Source: Aporrectodea caliginosa (taxonomy: Eukaryota; Annelida; Clitellata; Crassiclitellata; Lumbricidae). Taken from it: DNA of 64,000 nucleotides. Shown here in pieces: positions 53,892 to 64,000 of the stretch (positions are counted from its first letter, which is position 1; each line of letters begins with the position of its first letter). Made by a program: the position numbers and the translations under genes. The notes below the pieces were generated by a model. The model was given only the letters and a program-made list of their open reading frames with translations, was not told where the DNA came from and ran no database searches. The DNA is taken from assembly GCA_020284085.1 (NCBI GenBank), contig JACEVL010000206.1:522001-586000 (forward strand), written 5' to 3'.

Positions 53892-54955
53892 CCCTCTCAC
53901 CCCTATAGCTCCACAGCAAGCGGAACGCCCACCCGATGGCCCTGAGCAAAAAGTAAATTTTGATAAAAAAATTTATTATGCTATTTTTTGCATGATAACA
54001 ACTTATAATTATGAAATGTGAATAGTGGCAGTTATTGGCTGTTTGCAATCAATAAACACAGTGAGTAATCTGTTTAGCGCCAGTATTCAACTTTCTGGTG
54101 GTAGTCTGACCAACATGTGCTGCCCACACGAAGACACAGATATGCGTTACACTCCCGACAATGGAAAACAGTCTTATGCTCCTTGTGAGGGTTGTTCTTC
54201 TTGTTGACTGAAGGATTGTCTCGGAAGAAGCGTAGAACCTTCTTTCTGCAAACGATGCATCTGTTGTTTTTGGTCGCTTCCGCAGGATGCTCGGGTGTGT
54301 GTTGGCCAACGTTGAGCAGACGCGTTAGGTTTGCGGAGGCAGAAGAACGGCTCCGAAGCCCAGCCGGCGTGCGGTAGTCACCAATGAGTGCCAGAATCAG
54401 TTCATCAACGAAGTCGTAGAAAGTGTATAGTCGCTTTCCTGGCTGATTTGGCTTGTAGTGGTTCCGAATAACGTAGGCATTGTAAGAATCATCCACGTTG
54501 CTGTCACTTTCGGTTTCCAAATTATCAGCGCTGTCACTATTACTTTCGCTGTCTAGAATCAGCTTCCTGGCTTGTGCCAATGTAAATTGTTTTTTATTTG
54601 GTGCCTGTACGTTTGCGGACGCCTTAGCGGTGCAAGCTGCTTTTCTTTTTGGCATTATGCACTAAATTCAATGAAGTTTATCAAATAAAAATTAAATAGG
54701 CAAAACAAACACTGCTTACCAACATCAATGGCCACTGACCTTACTACATGTTCAACGTCACTTCAACGTCACTTCAACGTCACTTCCGGTTGAAAATTAA
54801 ATAGCAAGTAAACCAATAAGCCATAGTAAAACAAAAGCCACTATAATGGCCTTACGGGGATACGGTTTATATGTTGAAGCCTCTATAGCGGCTTTACGGG
54901 TATTATTTTGTCAAAGACCACCAAGCCGCTATAGCGGCTATACGGGGCAAGAGGG
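53892..54955 (-). mobile_element. piggyBac deletion derivative, 1064 bp, TTAA flanks
   Basis: TTAA at 53888-53891 and 54956-54959. The ends read CCCTCTCACCCC and, reverse-complemented, CCCTCTTGCCCC, followed by TATAGC-containing subterminal text; the right end repeats CTATAGCGGCTTTACGGG-like blocks three times. The ends and TTAA duplication are diagnostic of piggyBac. It carries one gene, transcribed leftward, that lacks the transposase core. Confidence 0.9.
54074..54655 (-). CDS. piggyBac-derived protein: N-terminus fused to Cys-rich domain
   Basis: 193 residues, open. Residues 1-25 are basic (MPKRKAACTAKASA). About 33-58 is an acidic Ser/Asp/Glu stretch (SESNSDSADNLETESDSNVD), as at the start of piggyBac transposases. 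From about 60, NAYVIRNHYKPN and LYTFYDFVDELILALIGDYR correspond to the region just before the C-terminus, and 130-193 is the Cys-rich domain: CIVCRKK, HKTVFHCRECNAYLC, then CWSDYH. The several hundred residues with the catalytic Asp triad are absent. Frame and start are kept, so a DNA-binding product could be made; it cannot transpose. Whether this is selection or youth cannot be told here. Confidence 0.85.
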   Translation of the reverse strand: MPKRKAACTAKASANVQAPNKKQFTLAQARKLILDSESNSDSADNLETESDSNVDDSYNAYVIRNHYKPNQPGKRLYTFYDFVDELILALIGDYRTPAGLRSRSSASANLTRLLNVGQHTPEHPAEATKNNRCIVCRKKVLRFFRDNPSVNKKNNPHKEHKTVFHCRECNAYLCLRVGSTCWSDYHQKVEYWR

Positions 54956-55680
54956 TTAATCATTGAATCTGTTTATACTGTTATTGATGGACTATGAATA
55001 TTGAGCATTGCTTGTAAATGTAACATTGATAGTTTGATGCTAATTTAGAGAGATAGATGTGATTCTCTGTAAATATTGTATTTAAGATTAAGATTGAGGA
55101 GAAAACAGTTATTAAAATAGCCTAATTGGCCACAAAAAATGAATGGAGAGCCTATAAGACTAGAAGATTAATAAAAAAAGGTAAAAGAAAAGATCAAAAG
55201 GAGCCTATTATGGCCATCAAAAGAACCTTTATAGTCAGAAAAATAAAGATACTGAAAATGAAAGGGAAAGAAGAAAAGAGCCGAATGGCCAACTTAATAA
55301 TAATACCTATGTGTGTATACATATATGTTGATCTATTTTTTATATAAATATATATATTAAATAATAATAATGATTTATTTGAATAAAAGATCGACAATAA
55401 CCACCTGTCAAATTTCACCGTTGCAACATTCTGTCAGAAACGGAAACAAAGACAAGAAAAGAGAAAGAAACTGATGAAAAACATCAGTCGAAAATGAACT
55501 TAAATACATAACAAACTTTGAAGACGTCAGCATCCTATCAGAAATGGAATCCAAGACGAAAAAAGAGAAAGAAAACTGATTAAAACACTGCATGAAAATG
55601 AACTGAAATGCATCAAAAACTTTAAAGACGTCAACGGCCTTTGTAGCTATGGGATGTCGTTGAACATTGGATAAATAAAT

Positions 55681-56005
55681 AAATACAGGTGGGCGATTTC
55701 GCCAATGTCAGTGCCAGTCCCAAGCCTAAATAAAGGAGGAGGGCGACGCTAATGATCTTTGTTATCACACTGTGTCGTTAAACTGAAACTACTACTACTT
55801 CTACAGGTTGGAATGCTGTCCTTAGACACCTTTAAGATTTTGTGTACCAGATCTATATAAGTTTGGCATGCACTCAGCGATTAATTTTTTTTTACATCTT
55901 TCGTTCAGCGGAGTAGTGAGATCAACCAACCATTTCACCCATTAATCTGGATGAAGTGACGCTTTATAAATGTCTTGTTACATTACATTACATTACATTA
56001 CATCG
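55681..56005. repeat. Mosaic repeat and LINE stub with (ATTAC)n tail
   Basis: ~80-bp module (+) at 55712-55790, ACACC at about 55829 with TATATAAG 28 nt on, then ATGAAGTGACGCTTTATAAA and (ATTAC)n at 55978-56003. Confidence 0.6.
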
Positions 56006-56919
56006 TTAGACCGTATACTGCAGGCCAAAGAGATTCCAAGGCACGCTAGATGTCTGTTATTATGGAACACTGTTACAGTAGCCCATTTGTTAGATATCTG
56101 TCTTTAGACACCTTAAACATTCTCTTCACCAATGCTATATAAAACTGCGACACGGCAGCCGATTTAATTTAAATTTACTTATTGTTCACTAACTAACGAG
56201 TACAGTAACTGTACAGTAACTGACCGTACATGTCAGTTGGAAGATAAACCGGCATGAAGAGGACTGGACCGCCGGCCCTCATATGCCGAGGCTAAGAAAA
56301 TGAAGTCGCTAGCACTTCATACCCACGGCTACCTCAGGGCTCGCTTAATGGACAGCTTTTCTTGTTCATATCAAGACAGTCCCTTAAGGTCACCCCAAGC
56401 GGCAGCCATGGGTTGGATGTGTATAGCGTCTTCGTTTTACTCAGGCTCGGCAATGGCACTGTGCATGGTCAATAATGGTTGAATTGTCTAGGAATCGCAA
56501 TTGCAGCAGAAATCTCGAAATGAATTCTGCCTAGGCAAGTAGGTCTGTTTCAACTAACGATTCCTCGGTTAACAGTCCAGCACGCTTACCATGCCCCAGG
56601 GAGAAGTTTCTTTACCGCTCCAGCGTTTATATTCCAAACTACTAACTTGAACTACTGCTGTTGTAAGTATAATAATTATTTTTATTGACTCGCTTACAGT
56701 GTTAAATTAAATTTAGTGTTTTTTATATTTTAATTTTCATGCTGTGTCCATCTCTGAAATGTGCCCTCTCCCAAAGGCCATTGCCTCGATTGTACTTACT
56801 CTAAATCCACCACTTCTGTCCCAGCTAGCTACATTGGTTAGAGCGTACGTCCCATGCCCTCTGTGGGCGAAGCCTTCCGATGGTGTCTAATTGCAGAGAA
56901 GTTAATCATTGGACTAACA
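56006..56919. other. Mosaic start, then unassigned sequence
   Basis: ACACC at 56108 and TATATAA at 56136. From 56160 to 56900 I recognise nothing; a short frame at 56300-56482 has no motif. TACATTGGTTAGAGCGTACG near 56832 is faintly tRNA-like. Confidence 0.35.
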
Positions 56920-57019
56920 CAGACAGAGAGACAGAGAGACACACAGACAGACAGACAGAGACAGAGAGACAGAGACAGAGAGACATAGACAGAGAGACAG
57001 AGACAGAGAAGTAGGTGTC

Positions 57020-57102
<83 letters not shown>

Positions 57103-57135
57103 CAGACAGAGAGACAGAGAGAGACAGAGAGAGAC

Positions 57136-57212
<77 letters not shown>

Positions 57213-57375
57213 AAGAAAGAAAGAAGGAGACAGAGACAGACAGACAGAAAGATAGACAGACAGAGACAGACAGAGACAGACAGAGACAGAGACAGATAGA
57301 GAGAGAGACAGACAGAGACAGAGAGAGTGTGTGAGGCAGAGAGACAGAGACAGAGACAGGCAGACATACAGACAG
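56920..57375. repeat. (CAGA)n/(GT)n/(GA)n compound microsatellite
   Basis: CAGAGA and CAGA units, a (GT)n run at about 57018-57038, two long GA blocks and AAAG units. It resembles the array at 46872-47265; both follow GCTGAGCAATT- or tRNA-like SINE text. Arg/Glu frames are artefacts. Confidence 0.95.
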
Positions 57376-57843
57376 ATGTTATTAATCGCAGTTTGGTTAG
57401 CTGCTGTTTAACAACACTCTGTTATAATAAAGATGATTCTCGACTTCCCCTTTTTTCCAAGTTTGGAATTTTAGCCATAACAGTAATACAAGACCTATTA
57501 ATCAGTAGCCAGGATCCATTCTAAGCGTATCGTGTATCATCAATATAATATAGCTTATCTGAACAACGTTTTAAAGGTGTTTAATGCGAACGCTGTAACC
57601 AATCTATTATTAATCCAATATTTAACGACATCCTATAGCTACAAGGCTGTTGACGTCTTTAAGTTTTTGATGTATTTCAGTTCATTTTATTGTAATGTTC
57701 TCATAAGTTTTCTTTCTCTTTTCTCGTCTTTGAAATCCGTTTCTGATAGGATGTTGACGTATTTAAAGTTTCTGACGGATTAAGTTCATTTTCGTATACT
57801 GTCTATCATCAGTTTGCTTTCTCTCTTCTTGGCTGTAACCAAT
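57376..57843. repeat. Mosaic repeats
   Basis: A ~80-bp module (-) near 57405, TTTTAAAGGTGTTTAATG near 57571, and a reverse-complement piece of the ~1-kb retroposon at 57605-57830 with its stem-loop (GACGTC/GATGTC, 19-nt loop) near 57620-57657. Confidence 0.55.
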
Positions 57844-58860
57844 TTTTTTTTAATCCAACGTTTAACGTCGTCTTATGACATCAAAGGCCGTTGACGACAA
57901 TACAGGAAAGATACAATTCAATGATTACAAGAAACTTATAGCATCCGTATGACACCATCAAATGTGTCAAACAGAGCTTTACAATTTCACTATATTCAAT
58001 ATTTTTGTAACTTAAGGTAGTTCATCTTATTCTGTCTATGATTTCTATATTCTGACAAAAGATTTCATGCAAATTAAACAATGTTATGTAACTATGCAGC
58101 AATTGATCCATATACACAATTTACTAAGTACTCTTTTAAACTGTTCATGTATCTAACATACTATACATGTAGTAAAAGTTCATTGAATAACATAGCATAC
58201 ATGTATTATAATTGTTTAAAGTATAGTTTCAATACATTAAAATTATAATCACAGATCTCTTATTATAACACATTACTGAATATTATGCAACATAGTAGCT
58301 ATTGTAATACAGTAACCAAACCAAATCATATCTTATATTGAGGAACCAAAGTTGAATAACAATAATATGGTAATAACAGAAATTCATTTACCAATAGGTA
58401 ATATTTAAAATTTTCTCACATCAGTTCTTGTTATTTTGACATAACATATTCAATAATCAACAGTTGATAAGAAGTAGTTTATGAATATTTCAATAATCTG
58501 CATTGCAACACAGTACTGCAGAATTATGCAACATAATATCTATTGTGATATATAATAACCAAACCACACCACATGTAATATGTATTATTGAAAAACCAAA
58601 GTTGAATAATTATAATAATATGGTAACCAGCATTGCAACCAACATTGCAACACAGTACATACATGTAATTGCATAATAACAATGTATTAGTAAAAGAGTA
58701 ATTAAATATTTACAGATTTGAGTAAGATATAAAACTAGTTGCATTAAAAAAACACTAAAACATCCATTTACAAAATTTTACCTTTATTAATTATTTTAAC
58801 TAACCTATACACTTCATTCTGAAATAAATCGACTACTACGCCCTCTTTTATATAGCATAC
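57844..58860 (-). mobile_element. LINE-beta 3' UTR copy reaching into coding sequence
   Basis: Near twin of 4136-4951, with stem-loop 57860-57898. It continues to 58855, where CTATACACTTCATTCTGAAA and CGCCCTCTTTTATATAGCAT match the end of LINE-beta ORF2 at 39110-39190, so the repeat is proven to be this LINE's 3' UTR. Confidence 0.8.
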
Positions 58861-60109
58861 TTGAAACATTTAAAAGGTGTTTAAAGAGAGTGCGCTGTAT
58901 CCTAAGGTAATAGCTACCCATCAGTCCAATACAAGAAGTCGTTCCCAACCTATTGCTGTGCAAGGCAGCCTTACTAAGTCCTCCAGTAAACGGCATCTGC
59001 CTTTAATTTCATTTATTTTCTTCTAGTTGGTTCTCTATTTTAATTACGAGCAACGTTGCTCGTTTGCAAGCGAAATGTCTCAACTATTTCTACACTACTT
59101 TAAGTTTAAAAATACTTATAGGTCTTTGTCAGTAGTGATAATCAATCATTTTCAATTTTTTTATCCATCCAACCGCGGCACCGCTAGAGCAGGTTCACAG
59201 GACCAATTGGTGCCCGAGCACCGAGGTATGGAAACACTTGGTTAGTGTGTTGGATTGTCAACTTAGAGGTCAACGCTCAAATACTTGCCAAGGTAGAAAA
59301 TATTCCATTTGCGTCCTTAGCTAACTGAGCTTAATCGATTGCAATATACTCTAATGTCTTCCATAGCGCCGATGTATTATGTACCAAAAATCCATTGAAA
59401 TCGTAGTCTGCCCGGGGGGTCTCGGAAAGTTCTTCTCTATATCGATGAGAAGATCGATGACTTGGAGTGCTTCCTTTTTTTGCAGAACAGCCACGTAGGC
59501 CACATGAAACATTCTCAATTATGTTCGACAGGCGAATGGATTTCCATTGAGGGATTTTCAGAAAAAATGAGTCCCGGACTCATAGAACATTTTCAATGAC
59601 CACCCCACAGGCGGATGGATGCTGACTGTTAATAGGATTCTTCTTGCGGGAATTTCTGAAAGAAATGAGTCCCGGACTAATAGAAGCAAGTCCTTGTTGA
59701 CTTAAATAATTGGAACTTGGGGCTGCTGTTGACAAAAGTGGGTCACTGCTGATGGTTCGAATCACTTTACCTTATGTAACATTCAAAACTCACTCATTGT
59801 TGATCAACACAACTGTGAATAAAAACGACTACCGCGCGATTGTCGGATTACTATTGTCTCCTGTGCACTTCGGCCGAAATGTATAATTGTAGCAGTTTCA
59901 AAAACATAGATGATTAGTGTCACCCTCCTTCTTTATTGAGGATGGCACTGGCAACATCCGACAATGGCAGTGGCGTAGTTCCAGTTTTTAAAACAATTCT
60001 ATTGATTCGAGGGATGTTTACAGTAGTTGACGTCGACCTTATCTGACCAGACCGAACGGTTATTATATCGAAAAAACGAAACGAAGACATATATAGCATC
60101 ACAAATAAG
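58861..60109. repeat. Mosaic repeats
   Basis: AAAAGGTGTTTAAAGAGAG at 58872. 58960-59300 parallels 10130-10640, including the CCAACCGCGGCACCGCTAGA block. 59570-59930 parallels 49700-50110. No gene is supported. Confidence 0.5.
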
Positions 60110-61560
60110 CGATTAAAGGGTGTCTAAAAGAGCTCGTACAAATTGTAGAATGCAGCGTTTAGAGCAGCTTTTCTCAAAGTAAGTTTCGCTGAAACCTGGG
60201 GTTCCGTGTGGGGAAGAGAAGGATTCCATGAAGGAATTGGACAAGACTTGTTTTTTAATGTGTTTTTACATTTTAAATAAGACTCCCAAGTGAGTGAAAA
60301 CGAGGTTTCCATTGAAAAATTTATCTACAATATTTTCAAATTTTGTAAGTTAAAATTGTAGGCTACATATGCATAGAAACATTATACCAGAAAGTGCTTT
60401 ATATAGGTCGGAGTTAAATTTCAGATAAAAATAATCCGACATCAAAACAGATTGGGAAGCACTAGTTCAGAGATAATACTGTGGCAGGCTGGAAGCAAAG
60501 GTTTTGATAATATCACAGATTATAATTTTAGTTTCTCATAACGAGTTGGATGGATGTGGGTCATTTCCCGTCCACTTTCACCCAATGCCTCACTTGCTCT
60601 TGTTCTTGCGATTGTTTGAAATAGGATTGACTGCTGCAGTGCATTCTATATTAACCACCCCTTTGGGCGCATATTTGGAAGCCTGAACGCGTGCTGCGTA
60701 AAACTGGCTGGCAAGTTGCTGTTTAGCAACACGGTGTCATAAGAAAGATGACTAGAGTCGCCCTCCTAATTTATTAAGGCTTGGGACTGGCACTAGCCGA
60801 GTACGACGCATTTTTTTGTCGGCTAGTTGATATCTAACGATACTGTGTCATAACAAAGATGATTAGCGTCGCCCTCCTTTCTCCAGGCTTCAGACTGGCA
60901 CTACCAGTGGTATTGTTGTCGTGTAAATTAAAGTTTAAGAGTTAAGCTATCGATTTACGAATAAAATATTTGGAGAACCGTAAACTGGCTAACCCAAACG
61001 AATATATATATATATTGCGTCATGAACTAGCGATTTAAAGGTGTCTGAAACAGCTCACTCAAACTGCAGAAATGAGTGATTAGAGACATTTTGTGGTTGT
61101 CAAGGTTTTGATTTCGACCTATCCTTAATTAGACATTCTAATTTTAGTTTATAGAATTATCCAATGTCAATAATAAACCTGTTATCACTGGTTGATATTA
61201 TCATCAATGATTGTCATTATCAATGGTTGGCAGGGCCGTTTACGTCGACCTTACCTCGCTAAGGATTTCCGCCAATTCCGTGTTCGACTGATGCCAGTCA
61301 GAAGTCTGGATTAAGGAGGAGGGCGATGCCAATCACCTCCACTATGGGACACCGTCGTTACCAAGCTAAGGAACTTATCTTTGCCTTTTGACGTCAACGG
61401 CCGTTGATGTCATAAAGTGTCGTTAAACTGCTGGATTTAATCTTATCACCGTTTTTTGTGTACCCAAAACAAATCAGGTGAGGTTAGGTCTACATAAACG
61501 TCTCTAGCCGCCATCGATGTCACTAAGCACCGGTTAATTGAAAGCTAATCATCTTCTTAG
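60110..61560. repeat. Composite mosaic repeat instance
   Basis: GATTAAAGGGTGTCTAAAAG, a decayed copy of the segment that surrounds the L2-type stub elsewhere, CAATGCCTCACTTGC and ATAGGATTGACTGCTGCAG (a paralogue of the Merlin target), ~80-bp modules (-) at 60717 and 60834, about three VNTR-type units near 61190, a module (+) at 61289 and a stem-loop near 61391 (GACGTC/AGTGTC, one mismatch). Confidence 0.6.
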
Positions 61561-62660
61561 TGCCGTTAAACAGAAACTACAAATAATTAAGCGCATTTTT
61601 ACTTTTCAGATTTCTTATATGGCACAATTGCTCCGAAAAATTGTTTAATTTACATCAAATCATTTTATCACAATAAGTGTATTATAGACAGTATATGATG
61701 CATTACTCTGTGTTGTTAGTGACATTGTTAGCATTTGTTTTGACATCTTTAAATGGTGTCTTTTGGGCGCAATAAGTGTCTCGTTTATATTGTAGGCCTA
61801 TACATGGATGCAATGGCGTCAACGTATTTTAATGCCATGAAATGACTGTAAACTTTGGAATAATAATAAATTCGATTGTATAAGAAGATAATGTAGCGTC
61901 TACGTCAATAGCTCGTTCGGCCGTAAGATTGTTAACAATGGAACTTTAGTATTAAACACCTTTAATAAGAAGTGCCGTAATGCTATAATAACCGGCTATG
62001 GACTTTTGTCGCTGTTTGGTCAGTACAAACACGCATAATATACGGTATGTAAGATAAATTAAATGATGATACTCAACACCTAATGTAATGTAATTAGCAA
62101 CTTCTATTGCGCCGGTGTCTAATGCACAAGGCATCAACCTGAGGTTACTCCGACACTGCTCGTACTTTGGCAGTGCCAGTCCCAAGCCTGGATAAAGGAG
62201 GAGGGCGACGCTAATGATCTTTGTAATCACACGGTGTCGTTAAATTCAAATTACTATAACGTTGGCTACCGAAAGTATATTTAGCGCGAGCTTAATCCCA
62301 TAGTACATGTAGTTTCTCAAGAGCAGCGGGTTGACTCGATTTATTTTGAAGTTCTTAGCGAAAGGCGAGTTTTGGAAACTTTATGAATTTAATGGATCCG
62401 ACTTTATCATACAAATTGATGTCATGAGATGTCGCTAAACTCCAATCCAGTCAGTGCGTGGTTGATAAGGCTAAAGTACCAATTAAGTTGTCGTTAACAA
62501 TAGAAACTGCTGAATTAAACTACCAACTATTATAACTACTAAATTACCATTGTTCAGCTGCATGGCGAATTAAGTAATTAAGCTAAGATACGGTTGCTGT
62601 CAACGAACCTAGTAGCCTCTGATTGGTGTTCACCGTGAGTGGCGCTTTATAATACAATAC
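61561..62660. repeat. Mosaic repeats
   Basis: 61640-61870 parallels 14300-14520. ACACC lies near 61960. The cleanest ~80-bp module (+) is at 62170-62245 with stem GACGCT/GGTGTC. A short LINE end, GAGTGGCGCTTTATAATACA, is at 62637. Confidence 0.55.
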
Positions 62661-64000
62661 AAGATTTCGTTAAAGACTTAATATTTTTACAACCCTATTG
62701 AAAGTTCTGTTGGCCAACAATTTCTTCTTTGTGCGTCCTTTAAGGGAGCTGTAGATGTTATGGGATTTTTACTGCATTTCATTTGAAATATCAAATTAAA
62801 GAGATATACTTTTGTGTTCATTAATATTAATTTTGATGTCATCAGATGATGTTTAGTGCGACAATGTGTAAAATTGTTTTAGTCCTTTCTTTAGACACCT
62901 TTATAGTGTGTGTACCAACAATATATTAATACGTCGCACCGTTTATTTTCCTTCGTAATAAATCTGTCAGGTAGCCTGAGTTGGCCTATGTTGATTCGAT
63001 TTGTTTTGAAGTTGATTCGACTTTATCAGACAAATTTTTGCGCAAATAGATAGTCCAAATTGCAAAGCAATAAACGATAGTTTTAGCTTCATTGTAGTTG
63101 TGAGAACGACAAAGTCACCACATCTGTTTTTCGGGCTTTTCTGACGGGAAACTTAAACTGTAGAGGAGGAGGAGGTTTGAACCCGAACTCACTGCATTAC
63201 AACGGAGGCTCTAGCCAATCGTCTGCCAAGTCCCATTCTATTGTCTCTGCAGTATAATTGTAATAAATATAATTGTAATCTGATTTTAAAAGTACAGATC
63301 TACTGCATTATATGTGAGCTCTATCGTTTCCAGAGACTGTGAATGCCTCCTCTCTGTGGTCTGTCTCTGCCAACCAGACTAGGACCTTCACTTGACATCT
63401 ACATGTATGGACAATCCCTTTGAAACGACGCAGCGCTCGTAAATAAGTTGGTGCCCTGCGCTTAGCTTTGAAGTAGTGCTTCAGAAATTTGAAGTTTGTG
63501 ATTGCGAAGAAAAGAATGGTTTATAGAATTAAAAATGAAAATAAACGAATACTATTAAACAAAAACATGTAAAATTTGAAAAATGCTCTATGTTTAAATT
63601 TATAAAATGTTAAATTTACGTATCATGCCCCTACTCGAAATAAGTGTTGCATTTAGGGGGGTCCTCAGTTTAACGGCAGCTTATGACAACAGAGGCCGTT
63701 GCCGCCGACAAAGGTTAGTTTTTGGCATATTACAGCTCTATAGATAAGCCTGCCCTTATAATTATAGGAATAAATCAAAACTTTTTAAGGTGTCTAAATA
63801 GAGCTCTCCGACCAATCAACTTTCCAGACCCATTAGGGAATAGCAGCCTATCTGCCTAATGTACACTTTACCGACAATTTGTTTGCAAACTGGCGCCTCA
63901 GTTACACAGAATGTAATAGTGGCGCAATCTGGAAAGTAGTGTAAAGTCATTAAAAGCGCTCTCCTCTGTCGGAGACCTTGGGATCTAGCCATGGCCAGGT
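62661..64000. repeat. Mosaic repeats and unassigned tail
   Basis: 62700-63000 parallels 13560-13850, with an ACACC box near 62899. 63000-63150 parallels 14600-14740. 63200-63650 is unrecognised. The stem-loop repeat with GGCGGC/GCTGCC is at 63668-63706 (-). 63785-63960 parallels 5045-5220. Confidence 0.5.

Larger units (their letters stand above)
53430..55680 (+). mobile_element. ~1-kb non-autonomous retroposon, copy 3, split by piggyBac
   Basis: 53430-53887 and 54960-55680 together match 18990-20030. The 3' end has a stem-loop at 55627-55665 (GACGTC/GATGTC) and AAATAAATAAAT. The piggyBac insertion sits in the TTAA formed at GATATTAATCATTG; copies 1 and 2 read GATATTGATTATTG and GAAATTGATAATTG there. 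Confidence 0.75.

Noticed and set aside
54049..54309. Overlapping 86-residue frame
   Set aside because: Shadow of the piggyBac-derived frame; no motif in that reading.

Overview
This is metazoan nuclear DNA made almost entirely of mobile elements and their debris. I see no host gene, rRNA gene or bona fide tRNA gene. The mix of non-LTR retrotransposons, a Merlin and two piggyBac-type DNA transposons, tRNA-derived SINEs with a CORE-like centre, and long (AAT)n, (GA)n and (AT)n arrays suggests a marine invertebrate; a mollusc or other lophotrochozoan is plausible but unproven.

Layout. 0-6 kb: microsatellite, a GC-rich tandem repeat before a TATA/initiator-like site, a TTAA-flanked piggyBac-type MITE (1877-2658), a dimeric SINE (3486-3912) and a LINE 3' UTR copy (4136-4951). 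6.2-9.4 kb: LINE-alpha (endonuclease plus reverse transcriptase, one open frame). 10-14 kb: nested insertions. 14-22 kb: mosaic repeats, an E-box tandem array, a 772-bp-period duplication and a ~1-kb retroposon family. 22-24 kb: compound microsatellite and a truncated LINE-gamma between two (TTA)n arrays. 24-35 kb: mosaic repeats with many LINE 3' stubs and a 14-copy 34-bp array. 35.5-36.7 kb: a complete Merlin element with a broken transposase. 37.4-43.5 kb: LINE-beta (gag part, endonuclease, RT, RNase H, long 3' UTR). 43.6-45.4 kb: a second LINE-gamma, again between (TTA)n arrays. 45.8-53 kb: second dimeric SINE, (GA)n array, mosaic repeats, a 19-bp VNTR. 53.4-55.7 kb: ~1-kb retroposon split by a piggyBac deletion derivative that keeps a 193-residue open frame. 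56-64 kb: second large (GA)n array, a near twin of the 4.1-kb LINE 3' UTR, more mosaic repeats.

The unifying signal is a 39-nt module: 6-bp stem, usually a 20-nt loop, 6-bp stem, then GTTAAAC. It occurs dozens of times on both strands, ends the LINE-beta 3' UTR, and also ends several otherwise unrelated non-autonomous repeats. The stem sequences differ but pairing is often kept by compensatory changes, including G-C, G-U and A-U at one position. I infer a structured 3' tail used by the LINE-beta machinery and borrowed by a swarm of parasites. A second module, ACACC then TATATAA exactly 28 nt further on in most copies, recurs through the same mosaic and looks promoter-like. Clade names, the nuclease assignment of LINE-gamma and all functional statements about repeats are inferences from reading, not from searches.
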